Origin: an uncultured Senegalimassilia sp. | GTDB taxonomy: Bacteria > Actinomycetota > Coriobacteriia > Coriobacteriales > Eggerthellaceae | Direction: 5' to 3' | NCBI GenBank assembly: GCA_934630815.1 | Contig: CAKTWI010000001.1 | Location: 62,001 to 126,000, forward strand | DNA length: 64,000 bases | Shown: positions 46,576 through 55,186 of the stretch, piece by piece | Layout of the letters: every line of letters starts with the position of its first letter | Numbering within the stretch: the first letter of the stretch is position 1 | Translations under genes and position numbers: made by a program | The notes under the pieces: generated by a model | Seen by the model: the letters and a program-made list of their open reading frames with translations, nothing else | Databases searched by the model: none | Told to the model about the DNA's origin: nothing

Positions 46576-46848
46576 ACGAATGTCGCTGGCGCAGAAGAAG
46601 ACAAACCGAGACGCAGCATAAAAGCCATCGCCCGCGAAACGAACGCCAAATGCCCGAGAAGCCGCCGCGAGCGAAAAGGCAAGCCGCCTACGCCCGCCGA
46701 TGCGGTGGACGCGAGAGCCGCAGCCCCCGGCAGCTGGCAGGATGTCCAGCCCTTCGCAGGCGCGCTGCAGATACGCGATGCACATTCGCCCGATCTTCGC
46801 CGGATCGCAATAGCATCCGCAAGCCCGCCCACCTGTCGCGGCAGGGCG

Positions 46849-47862
46849 CTACGACAACGAAGCGATCGCCTCGGGAATGGCGGCCACCACGTCTTCAGCG
46901 GTTACGCAAATGCTGGTCAGGCGCTTTGCCGCCGCCCGCGCCGCCCGCGCATGCAGCGCCGAAGCAAGCACGCACGCGTCTACCGGGGCCAAACCCTGCG
47001 CAAGCAGCGCCGCGGCCATGCCGGCAAGCACATCGCCCGTTCCCGCCTTCGCCAAGGCAGAGGTTCCATCTGACATGCGCACGATGGTTTCACCGTCAGA
47101 TATATAGGTAACGGGGCCTTTTACCATGGCAGTCACGCCGTAAGCTTGCGAAAGTAACAACGCCAACTGCGCCGGGTCATCGGTAGGCAGGGCCAGCGGA
47201 GCGGCAAGGCGCGCAGCTTCTCCCGCGTGCGGCGTGACAACCGTGGGCAAGCCGTCGATGAAGCGGCGGCGCAGCAGCAGGCGGCCTTCGGGAGAGGTCA
47301 GCGCGTCAAGGCCGCCGCCGTCGACAAGGACCGCAGCGGCCGCGCCCTCGAGAACGGTGCAGGTCAGCTGGGCGGAAAGAGGATCGGCGGCATCGAGGCC
47401 GCTACCGACGAGGAACGCCAGCGGATGACGGGGCGCCACGGGGCCAAGCGCTTTCGGGCGCGGCGCCGCATGCACCGGACGGCCCGATCGGCATGCGCGA
47501 TACGCGCCCGCCCGCCCGTCCGAGCTTGCGGGCGCAGCCTGAACCGCGGCAGGGCTGCCAGCGACGCTCCCCCGCTCATCGGGATCGAGCTGCGCGTACG
47601 CCGCCAACTCATCCCACGCGCGCACCACAAGCGACGGGCTTGCCGCGCGCACCGGCGCGACGGATTCGGGCGAGCAGGCAACTTCGGTATATCCCGCGCC
47701 CATGCGCTGCGAGGCAACCGCCGCAAGACATGCGGCGCCTGGATAGTCGGCGCAACCGGCGATCAGCGTCAACTTGCCGCGCGAATACTTGTTCGCCAGG
47801 TCGTCGGGCCACGGAAGCAATGCCGCCACCTGCTCCAACGTATACTTCTTCGCTCGCTGCAT
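46849..47862 (-). CDS. nnrD: ADP-dependent (S)-NAD(P)H-hydrate dehydratase
   Basis: Ribokinase-fold enzyme that repairs hydrated NAD(P)H using ADP. 337 residues. Present are KYSRGKLTLIAGCADYPGAACLAA at the N-terminus, TVVTPHAGEAARLA, and the catalytic-base region SALAKAGTGDVLAGMAAALLAQG with the GTGD Asp. The NnrE epimerase domain is absent. Between the first and second halves lies a variable insert of about 55 residues (from DPDERGSVAGSP to PVAPRHP). The start at 47862 has GGAGG upstream. It normally neighbours acpS; here a 2.5 kb insert separates them. Confidence 0.9.
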   Translation of the reverse strand: MQRAKKYTLEQVAALLPWPDDLANKYSRGKLTLIAGCADYPGAACLAAVASQRMGAGYTEVACSPESVAPVRAASPSLVVRAWDELAAYAQLDPDERGSVAGSPAAVQAAPASSDGRAGAYRACRSGRPVHAAPRPKALGPVAPRHPLAFLVGSGLDAADPLSAQLTCTVLEGAAAAVLVDGGGLDALTSPEGRLLLRRRFIDGLPTVVTPHAGEAARLAAPLALPTDDPAQLALLLSQAYGVTAMVKGPVTYISDGETIVRMSDGTSALAKAGTGDVLAGMAAALLAQGLAPVDACVLASALHARAARAAAKRLTSICVTAEDVVAAIPEAIASLS

Positions 47863-48194
47863 CCGTCCTCCATTCGCCAAGCGCTACGCACATATGCTCG
47901 CACCCAGTGTACTCCAACCACGTAAGAGCCAAGTAAAACATGGCGTTCGCCACCGCAAGCAGCCCCGCAAACAGGAAGCCCGGCGCCAACGCGCAAACCG
48001 CAGCACCGCCCCAAGCGCAAGCGCGACCGCGACAATCGCCAGGGAAAGCCGAACCCCCTACGCGCACCAGAGCCCCCAGCATGCGCCAGAGCCCCCCCCA
48101 GTGCGCGCCGGGACGAAAACCGGACTCCGGAGCGTTAGCCTGGCCAAGCATCGGACTTCGGGGTGCTAATCGGGCCAAGCAGCGAGCTCCCGCT

Positions 48195-48390
48195 GCGAAG
48201 AATCGTCAATCTTGTCCAGCCGTGGTCAAAATCGACAATTTTTCGCAGCCTCAAGGCCAAAACGCTCGATTATTTGCGCTATCAGAAAGCCCATACGCGC
48301 ACAACCGGCAAAAACGTCCGTTTCTCACTTCCGAAACCGTGAAAAACCGTCTGTTTTGACCGACAACGACCAAAACAGACGGTTTTTCGC
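48195..48390. repeat. Composite palindromic element, left copy
   Basis: Two full 52-bp palindromic units, each with 20-base arms and a 12-base spacer (48195-48246 and 48339-48390), with a right half-unit between (from 48258). Arm identity is 16/20 in the first unit and 19/20 in the second, of which 18 are continuous. The unit consensus is GCGAAnAAYCG...TTTTG, spacer, CAAAA...CGRTTnTTCGC. The left copy sits 278 bases before the DUF559-like gene. 47863-48194 shows no gene I can support. Confidence 0.75.
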
Positions 48391-48667
48391 ATCGCGCGCC
48401 CCACACGACAGCCTAATCCCATGCCCAACAAGCAACACTTCCATCATCGATCTCAGCGTGCATTCCGTAAATGCAGTCGCAAACTCGCAGCCGTTAGCCA
48501 CGACGCCTGCGCAAGCCCTCCATATAACAACTATCTTGCGCAAACCTTGCCGATTCCTTACGCAAACCTTGCTGACCCCTTCCCTGATCCTTACCAAAGC
48601 CTTCCCCATTCCTTGCACCGCAAAATTCTCGTTCTACCTGGGGAAATACTCTGATACCTTAGATTGC

Positions 48668-49642
48668 ATGACCATTGTGATCTCACATATTTCAGCAATC
48701 GAGTACTGGCTTGCGCACGAATCGCTCAAGCCCAAGGCCACGTCTGCCCATGCAGCAACCGAACTCCCGTCCGCGGGTCCCACCATCGATGACCGCCGCC
48801 GCGCCGAGCAGCTTCTAAAACAGTGCGCCAGCATCCCGTTGCATATCGCTACCACGAAGCCGCTCCATAGCAGCACGCGCTTCCGCTGCCACGTTTGGTC
48901 CCCGCCCGTAGCACGGGCGCTCTACAGAATCGCGGATGACGTTTACGTTTGCTCTCCCGAACTCGCCTTCGTCCAATCGGCGGCTGCGCTCGACAAAATC
49001 GATACCGTGCGTTTAGGGTGCGAATTGTGCGCAACGTATTCCATCGACCGCCACGCACGCGGAGGGTTCTTTCAGCGCAATGCCATCACCACGCGCGAAA
49101 AGCTCAGCGCGGTCGTTTGCGAAAACCAGGGGGCAAACGGGATCAAAACCGCACGATGGGCGCTCGATCACGTGCTCGACCGATCAGCGTCGCCTGCCGA
49201 GACGAAAGTTGCGCTCGCTCTTACGCTCCCCTGCAAAATCGGCGGAATGGGACTCCCCCAGCCTTCGCTGAACCGCTTCATCCCGCTCAACGCAGCAGAG
49301 CAAAAGGCGCTCAATAGAAGCTATTTCCTTTGCGACCTCTATTGGGAGCAAGCAAAGCTCGCTATTGAGTACGACAGCGATGCCGAGCACTCCGGATCCG
49401 AGCGCATCGCCTCGGATGCCGCACGAAGAAATGCGCTGCTCCGCCTGGGAATCACGGTCATCACCGTGGGAAACCAGACGTTTCGCGACAGGTCGGAATT
49501 CAAAAGAGTCGGCGCAACCGTCGCACGGCTTCTCGGAACGCGCATCAGGCCGAGGAGCGAACACTATGACCGTCGACAAATCGAGCTTCGCAAGCGTCTG
49601 AGCAGCCAACCGATCTGGGAAAGCGCCCGTCATAGCGAGTAG
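48668..49642 (+). CDS. DUF559/Vsr-like PD-(D/E)XK protein with unknown N-terminal domain
   Basis: 324 residues. The C-terminal part (about 172-290) matches the DUF559 pattern: SPAETKVALALTLP (175-188), then FLCDLYWEQAKLAIEYDSD with Asp223, Glu234 and Asp236 as the nuclease-type triad, and SDAARRNALLRLGITVITV. The N-terminal 170 residues (MTIVISHISAIEYW...) may be a small helical or winged-helix part, as in AbiEi-like proteins, but I do not recognise it. No ribosome site is seen; TACCTT at 48655-48660 would place transcription at the ATG (leaderless). Lower GC than the neighbours, opposite strand, and flanking repeats suggest acquisition. Confidence 0.7.
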   Translation: MTIVISHISAIEYWLAHESLKPKATSAHAATELPSAGPTIDDRRRAEQLLKQCASIPLHIATTKPLHSSTRFRCHVWSPPVARALYRIADDVYVCSPELAFVQSAAALDKIDTVRLGCELCATYSIDRHARGGFFQRNAITTREKLSAVVCENQGANGIKTARWALDHVLDRSASPAETKVALALTLPCKIGGMGLPQPSLNRFIPLNAAEQKALNRSYFLCDLYWEQAKLAIEYDSDAEHSGSERIASDAARRNALLRLGITVITVGNQTFRDRSEFKRVGATVARLLGTRIRPRSEHYDRRQIELRKRLSSQPIWESARHSE

Positions 49643-50084
49643 CGCCATTGCGGGCAAGATCGCCGAACCAGTGCCGATCCGGAGAACGCACGCGAACGAG
49701 GTTCCGCGCAAGTCCAGGTAAGCAAACTATAAGAGATTATCCGCTTTCCGCCGAAATACATGCGCCGCTTCCGCATTCGACGCACGCGGGGACAGCGTAG
49801 GTCGCCTACAGCGAGCTCTTCGACAAACCAGTTTGTTGATGCAGCGGATCCGGCAGGCAAGGGCGCTGCCGCGCCCAACGGGCGTCCATCTGCTGCGACC
49901 ATCAAGCGCGCGTGCTTTCCCCAGGTACACGAGCGCCTAGATTGTGCGCCATCTAAGCTCGCCAGACAGTAACGTCACAAGCACGAAAACGAAACTGCCG
50001 CAGCAAGCGATCCTTGATCAACAAGCGAACCATGCTCAGCAAGCGAACGAACACGCTGGGGCGACGGATTCGCAAATTCGCCCA

Positions 50085-50280
50085 GACAAGAACCGGTCAT
50101 TTTGTCCCTCGGCGGCCAAAATCAACGGTTCTTCGCCACTGAGTAGGCCAAAAGAAACGATTATTCGCGCCGCGCTCCCCATTCGCGCGAAATACCGTCC
50201 AAATTGCCCATCCCGTGCCCCAGAAAATGCGAAGAATCGCTCGTTATGTCCAGCTGGGGCCAAAACGAGCGATTCTCCGC
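50085..50280. repeat. Composite palindromic element, right copy
   Basis: Same layout and orientation as 48195-48390: full units at 50085-50136 and 50229-50280, exactly 144 bases apart as in the left copy, with a right half-unit from 50149. Arm identity is 15/17 over the core in the first unit and 18/20 in the second. It lies in the 722-base gap 49643-50364, which otherwise shows no gene. Confidence 0.75.
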
Positions 50281-50364
50281 AATTCACACCCCGCGACCAA
50301 CGTACGCCTCGCTTCGCGCCGGCGTCCAACTTGCGAGAAGTGGTCATCGAGCCTGACGCGGCCG

Positions 50365-51006
50365 CTAATCAGCCTCCCCCTGCGCATCTCGCACCATGCC
50401 CATGGCCGAATGCGCATCGGGCACCTGGGGCTGCGCAGGCGCGGGCGCTGCCGCATCCAGGTCATCGAGCATGGTGCGCGCCTCCTTGAACTGGCGCGCC
50501 AGCTCCTCCATGGGGTCGCGACGCTCCTGCTGCGCCCGCACCGACCCCTCGGTGATGGCCATGGCACACGCCACCGCATCGGTGTGCGTGTACGACAGCG
50601 AAAGCGGCAGCTCACGAACGCCGAGCGCCTGCGCCACCTGCTTGGCGCGCCCGGTGAGCACGGCGTACGGTCTGCCCTTCGACGTACGGCGAACCTCCAC
50701 ATCGCGCACGCCGATACCCTGGGAGAAGCCGGTACCCAACGCTTTGAGCACCGCTTCCTTCGCCGCGAAGCGCGTGGCGTAATGGACGGCTGGCTGCGCG
50801 GTGGCGTCGCAATAGCGGCATTCCTCGTCGCTGAACACCTTGCGCGCGAACGCGGGCGACCGCTTGAGGATCTTGCGCATGCGCTCGATCTCCACGATGT
50901 CCACGCCCAGGCCCACGGCTCCTTCGACAGCGCCGAACGCAGCTTCCACCTGCGACGATGCGTCGTCGTTTCGGCCCTCGCCCGCTACTTTCGCGTCCTC
51001 GACCAC
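50365..51006 (-). CDS. acpS: Holo-[acyl-carrier-protein] synthase with terminal extensions
   Basis: Transfers 4'-phosphopantetheine from CoA to acyl carrier protein. The core (about 31-155) has the metal Asp36 in GLGVDIVEIERM, Glu84 in RFAAKEAVLKALG, and LSLSYTHTDAVACAMAI. At 213 residues it is about 85 longer than typical AcpS: a 30-residue acidic N-terminus and a 55-residue C-terminal tail (QERRDPMEELARQ..., then Ala/Pro-rich). The start is GTG at 51006 with GGGAGG upstream. It follows glmS by 73 bases. Confidence 0.92.
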   Translation of the reverse strand: MVEDAKVAGEGRNDDASSQVEAAFGAVEGAVGLGVDIVEIERMRKILKRSPAFARKVFSDEECRYCDATAQPAVHYATRFAAKEAVLKALGTGFSQGIGVRDVEVRRTSKGRPYAVLTGRAKQVAQALGVRELPLSLSYTHTDAVACAMAITEGSVRAQQERRDPMEELARQFKEARTMLDDLDAAAPAPAQPQVPDAHSAMGMVRDAQGEAD

Positions 51007-51079
51007 AAGCGACCTCCCTGTAAAGCAAGCGGGCGCCCGAACGGCGCCCGCACCAACGTTGCCCTTATTGTACGCGAAC

Positions 51080-52918
51080 CTACTCCACCGTCACGCTTTT
51101 CGCCAGATTGCGCGGCTGATCGACATCGCAGCCGCGGGCCACGGCGATGGCGCGCGCGAGCAGCTGCAGCGGCACGCTGGCCGTGATAGCCGAGAACGCG
51201 TCGCGCACCTTCGGAATGTAGATGACATGATCGGCGTGCTTGCGGATCTCCTCATCGCCCTCGGTGGCGATGGCCACCACCATGGCGCCGCGCGCCTTGC
51301 TCTCCTGCAGATTGGACACCAGCTTGTCGTAGACGGGGCTTTTCGTCGCCACGGCGATGACGGGGAACCCTTCGTCGATCAGCGCAATGGGGCCGTGCTT
51401 CATCTCGCCGGCCGGATAGGACTCGGCGTGCAGGTAGCTGATCTCCTTGAGCTTGAGGGCGCCTTCGCGGCTGACCGCCGCGCCCATGCCGCGGCCCACG
51501 AACAGCGCGCTGCGGGCATCCTTGCACGCCTGCGCCGCCTCCTCGACCGCCGGGCCGCACTCGGCCAGGATGCGTTCGACCTGCTCGGCGGTGTCGGCGA
51601 GCTCGCGGAACAGCAGGCGGATCTGATTCATCTTCAACTTGCCCTTGACCTGCGCCAACAGCATGGCAAGCAACGTGAGCGAGACCACTTGGCCCAGGAA
51701 CGACTTCGTGGAGGCCACGGCGATCTCCTTGTTGGCCTTCGTGTAGATGACGCCGTCGGACTCGCGCGCCACGGGGCTGCCCACCACGTTGGTGATGCCG
51801 AACACGCGCGCGCCCTTCACGCGGGCGTCGCGGATGGCCGCCAGCGTGTCGGCCGTTTCGCCGGACTGGGACACCGCCACCACGAGCGTGGTGGGCGTGA
51901 TGATGGGGTTGCGATAGCGGAACTCGCTGGCGACCTCGCATTCGCAGGGGATGCGTGCCCAACCCTCGATGAGGTTCTTCGCGATAAGACCGGCATGGTA
52001 GCTCGTGCCGCACGCGATGATGTAGACGCGGTCGATGAGGTTGAGCTCCTCCACGGAAAGGTCCAGCTCATCGATGGAAAGGGCGCCGCCCACCAAACGG
52101 CCCGCCAGCGTATCGCGGATGACGCGCGGCTGCTCGTGGATCTCCTTGAGCATGAAGTCGGGGTATCCGCCCTTCTCAGCCACGTCGAGGTTCCAGTCAA
52201 CATGCGTGACCTTGGGATTCTCGATAACCTCGCCGGCGGCGGTGTAGTACGTCACGCCTTCGGGCGTGAGCTTGGCCAGCTCGCCGTCGTTCATGACCAC
52301 CACGTCGCGCGTGGCGTCGATCATGGCGATGATGTCGCTGGCGACGTAGGCGCCTTCCGCGCCCTGGCCCACCACCAGCGGGGAGTCCTTGCGCGTTGCC
52401 ACGATGGTGCCCGGCTCGTCGGCGGAAACGACGGCCAGCGCATAGGCGCCCACCAAACGCTCGCATGCGGCGCGAACGGCGGACAGCAGGTCGGGCGCGC
52501 CGTCGCGCAACGCCTGCTCGATCAGATGCGGCACCACCTCGGTGTCGGTGTCGCTGGTGAAGGAATGCCCCGCGGCTTGCAGCTCCTCGCGCAGATCGGC
52601 GAAGTTCTCGATGATGCCGTTGTGCACCACGGCGATGCGGCCGTCGCAGCTGGTGTGCGGATGGGCATTTGCCTCACTCGGGCGGCCGTGGGTTGCCCAG
52701 CGCGTGTGGCCGATGCCGCAGGTGCCTTCGAAGTCGAAATGTCCCAGCGTGTGCGCCAAGCTGGAAACCTTGCCCTTGCGGTGCACCACCTCAAGCTTGC
52801 CGTCCTGGTAGATGGCCACTCCGGCGCTGTCGTAGCCGCGATACTCAAGGCGCGACAGGCCCTCGATTAGGATGCCCTGCGCCGGGCGCGTGCCCGTGAA
52901 ACCAACGATTCCGCACAT
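51080..52918 (-). CDS. glmS: Glutamine:fructose-6-phosphate aminotransferase
   Basis: Makes glucosamine-6-phosphate, the entry to peptidoglycan amino sugars. 612 residues. The N-terminal glutaminase begins MCGIVGFTG with the nucleophilic Cys2 and has HTRWATHGRPSEANAHPH. Two SIS domains follow (CGTSYHAGL, SQSGETADT), and the chain ends DQPRNLAKSVTVE, the family C-terminus. The ATG at 52918 has GAGGAG upstream; the 21-codon open extension is not conserved. No glmS ribozyme was recognised upstream. Confidence 0.96.
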   Translation of the reverse strand: MCGIVGFTGTRPAQGILIEGLSRLEYRGYDSAGVAIYQDGKLEVVHRKGKVSSLAHTLGHFDFEGTCGIGHTRWATHGRPSEANAHPHTSCDGRIAVVHNGIIENFADLREELQAAGHSFTSDTDTEVVPHLIEQALRDGAPDLLSAVRAACERLVGAYALAVVSADEPGTIVATRKDSPLVVGQGAEGAYVASDIIAMIDATRDVVVMNDGELAKLTPEGVTYYTAAGEVIENPKVTHVDWNLDVAEKGGYPDFMLKEIHEQPRVIRDTLAGRLVGGALSIDELDLSVEELNLIDRVYIIACGTSYHAGLIAKNLIEGWARIPCECEVASEFRYRNPIITPTTLVVAVSQSGETADTLAAIRDARVKGARVFGITNVVGSPVARESDGVIYTKANKEIAVASTKSFLGQVVSLTLLAMLLAQVKGKLKMNQIRLLFRELADTAEQVERILAECGPAVEEAAQACKDARSALFVGRGMGAAVSREGALKLKEISYLHAESYPAGEMKHGPIALIDEGFPVIAVATKSPVYDKLVSNLQESKARGAMVVAIATEGDEEIRKHADHVIYIPKVRDAFSAITASVPLQLLARAIAVARGCDVDQPRNLAKSVTVE

Positions 52919-53119
52919 GCGATTGCTCCTCACAGGTAGGTTGCGGCCCGAAAGCATCGCACGGCAGGAGCGAACGCTCAAAGCCGAGCTGCCTGGTCGG
53001 GCTTTTCATCGCGTACATGGTAGGGCAGCGCCCGGCGCACGCGCCAAGGCTGCAGACAATCTCTAACGCGCCAGCCGCTCGCCCCGCGCACGCCGCCGTT
53101 CGCAGCAGGATAGGTCCCC

Positions 53120-53494
53120 CTACACTTCTGCGATTACCTCGACTTCCACCAGGGCGCCCTTGGGAAGCTTTGCCACGCCAACGGCGGAGCGGGCCGGGCG
53201 GGCGTCGCCGAAGGACTTGGCGTACTCGGCGTTGAATGCGGCGAAGTCGTCGATATCGTCCAGGAAGCACGTGGCCTTCAGCACGTGGTCGAAGTCGGTG
53301 CCGGCCTCGGCCAGGATGGCGGCCACGTTCTTCATGACCTGTGCCGTCTGCTCCTCGATGGTGGTGCCCACAAGCTCGCCGGTTTCCGGGGAGAGCGCGA
53401 TCTGGCCGCTGGCGAACAGCAGGTTGCCGCACACGCGGCCCTGCACGTAGGGGCCGATGGCCGCGGGGGCGTTCGGGGTGGCGATGACCTTCAT
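53120..53494 (-). CDS. ridA: RidA family enamine/imine deaminase
   Basis: Hydrolyses reactive enamine/imine intermediates released by PLP enzymes. 124 residues with IGPYVQGRVCGNLLFASGQIAL, the catalytic Arg in the DARPARSAVGVAKLPKGA block and VEVEVIAEV at the end. It is divergent from the threonine ammonia-lyase gene, whose 2-aminoacrylate and 2-aminocrotonate products are the textbook RidA substrates. AAAGGA precedes the ATG at 53494. Confidence 0.95.
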   Translation of the reverse strand: MKVIATPNAPAAIGPYVQGRVCGNLLFASGQIALSPETGELVGTTIEEQTAQVMKNVAAILAEAGTDFDHVLKATCFLDDIDDFAAFNAEYAKSFGDARPARSAVGVAKLPKGALVEVEVIAEV

Positions 53495-53597
53495 GATGGT
53501 CGTCCTTTCCAGGGCTTTGCGCCCTAACATGCGCGCTTATGCGCGCGAAACGGCAGCGCTTTGCACGCTTCGCCCCGAGCTGCCACATGGGCCGCAC

Positions 53598-53614
53598 GGG
53601 GACGTAGCGCCAAC
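53598..53614. repeat. GTTAGCGCTACGTCCCC repeat, copy 3 (inverted, one mismatch)
   Basis: GGGGACGTAGCGCCAAC, followed by the small hairpin GTCCGGAAACCGGAC (53615-53630), in the ridA-ilvA divergent spacer. Confidence 0.55.
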
Positions 53615-53780
53615 CGTCCGGAAACCGGACAGCATTTTCGCACCCTTCCCAAGCCTTAAACCTAGGCAATGCGTCGAATTTTGTCGCGCTGATATGGAAC
53701 CTCACCATTGTAGCGCCTGCAAAGCTATGATGTTCACCGACATTAAACCGCCGCGAACCGAAAACAAAAGGGGTGAAACT

Positions 53781-54992
53781 ATGCTGACGCTGGACGCATT
53801 CGAAGAAGCCGCAGCCAAAGTCAAGGAAGTTACACAGGAGACGAAGCTTATTGAAAGCCCCTACTTCAGCGAGATTTCCCGCAACCGCGTGTTCTTCAAG
53901 CCGGAGAACATGCAGCGTACCGGCGCCTACAAGGTGCGCGGCGCCTACTATAAAATCAGCACGCTGACCGACGAGGAGCGCGCGCACGGCCTGATCACCG
54001 CATCCGCCGGCAACCATGCGCAGGGCGTCGCCTACGCCGCGCAGCATTACGGCGTCAAGGCCACCATCGTCATGCCCACCACCACCCCGCTCATCAAGGT
54101 CGAGCGCACCAAGGCCCTGGGCGCCGATGTGGTGCTGGCCGGCAACGTCTACGACGAAGCCTACGAGCATGCGCTCAAGCTTGCCGAGGAGAACAGCTAC
54201 ACGTTCATCCACCCCTTCAACGACCTGGGCGTCGCCACGGGCCAGGGTACCATCGCCATGGAGATCGTGCAGGAGCTGCCGCTGGTCGATTACATCCTGG
54301 TGCCCATCGGCGGCGGCGGGCTTGCCACGGGCGTCTCCACGCTGGCCAAGCTGCTCAACCCCCACATCAAGGTTATCGGCGTGGAGCCCTCCGGCGCCGC
54401 ATGCATGAAGGCCTCCCTTGAGGCGGGCCACGTGGTGAAGCTGCCGCGCGCCAACACCATCGCCGACGGCACCGCGGTGCTCGAGCCCGGCGACAAGATC
54501 TTCCCCTACATCCAAGAGAACCTCGACGGCATCATCACCGTCGACGACGACGAGCTGATCGCGTCGTTCCTGGATATGGTCGAGAACCACAAGATGGTCG
54601 TGGAGAACTCCGGCCTGCTCACCGTGGCCGCCCTTCGCCACCTGGACTTCCAGGGCAAGAAGGTCGTCTCCATCCTCTCCGGCGGCAACATGGACGTCAT
54701 CACCATGTCCTCGGTGGTGCAGCACGGCCTGATCCAGCGCGACCGTATCTTCACCGTGTCGGTGCTTCTGCCCGACCGTCCCGGCGAGCTGGTGCGCGTG
54801 GCGCAGGTCATCGCCGACAACAAGGGCAACGTCATCCGCCTGGACCACAACCAGTTCGTCACCACGAACCGCCAGGCCGCCGTGGAGCTGCGCGTCACCA
54901 TCGAGGCGTTCGGCACCGACCACAAGCAGCAGATCGTCAAGGCGCTCGAAGGCGAAGGCTTCCGCCCGAAGCTCATCAACGCGCATCTGTAA
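53781..54992 (+). CDS. ilvA: Threonine ammonia-lyase with ACT domain
   Basis: PLP enzyme that deaminates threonine to 2-oxobutyrate. 403 residues. The PLP lysine is Lys51 in QRTGAYKVRGAYYK, SAGNHAQG binds the substrate, and GGGGLATG holds the phosphate. A single C-terminal ACT domain (about 325-403, FTVSVLLPDRPGELVRVAQ) implies allosteric control, and this short one-ACT form could equally be called the catabolic type (TdcB-like). The ATG at 53781 follows AAAAGGGG. No other isoleucine gene is present, so the pathway role is open. Confidence 0.9.
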   Translation: MLTLDAFEEAAAKVKEVTQETKLIESPYFSEISRNRVFFKPENMQRTGAYKVRGAYYKISTLTDEERAHGLITASAGNHAQGVAYAAQHYGVKATIVMPTTTPLIKVERTKALGADVVLAGNVYDEAYEHALKLAEENSYTFIHPFNDLGVATGQGTIAMEIVQELPLVDYILVPIGGGGLATGVSTLAKLLNPHIKVIGVEPSGAACMKASLEAGHVVKLPRANTIADGTAVLEPGDKIFPYIQENLDGIITVDDDELIASFLDMVENHKMVVENSGLLTVAALRHLDFQGKKVVSILSGGNMDVITMSSVVQHGLIQRDRIFTVSVLLPDRPGELVRVAQVIADNKGNVIRLDHNQFVTTNRQAAVELRVTIEAFGTDHKQQIVKALEGEGFRPKLINAHL

Positions 54993-55001
54993 GGCAAACC
55001 C

Positions 55002-55038
55002 GGCGAGGGGATGAAGCTGCCGCATAAAACCCCTCGCC
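55002..55038 (+). terminator. Hairpin behind threonine ammonia-lyase
   Basis: GGCGAGGGG / CCCCTCGCC with a 19-base loop, 10 bases past the stop. There is no T-run. Confidence 0.4.
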
Positions 55039-55117
55039 CTACAACCGCATACGCAAGTCGCACAACGCGCAGGCCCCTGACCGGTTTCTTTCGGGATTCG
55101 ATTGGTTGGGGGTTTGC

Positions 55118-55147
55118 GCGTTTTCCCGTTTTGCACAGGGAAAACGC
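55118..55147. repeat. 10-bp inverted repeat in front of the AEC carrier gene
   Basis: GCGTTTTCCC / GGGAAAACGC with the loop GTTTTGCACA, 39 bases before the start codon. It could be an operator or a leader hairpin. Confidence 0.45.
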
Positions 55148-55186
55148 CGACGGGCTTCTCGAAGGGGCCTAGGAAGAAAGAACAGC

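Noticed and set aside
46514..46848. Small minus-strand open frames of 81 and 114 codons upstream of the phosphatase gene
   Set aside because: No ribosome site, no domain and mutually overlapping frames; GC-rich chance frames.
47609..48178. Minus-strand open frame with a membrane-helix-like stretch upstream of nnrD
   Set aside because: It overlaps about 250 bases of nnrD in another frame, has no ribosome site, and the hydrophobic stretches are split between frames around a C8 run. It could be a degraded gene, but support is too thin to annotate.
48195..50280. CRISPR-like array
   Set aside because: Units are palindromes with complementary variable arms and fixed spacing, not identical direct repeats with unique spacers, and no cas gene is present.
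52919..53119. glmS ribozyme
   Set aside because: The spacer upstream of glmS lacks the ribozyme core and the gene starts with an ordinary ribosome site.
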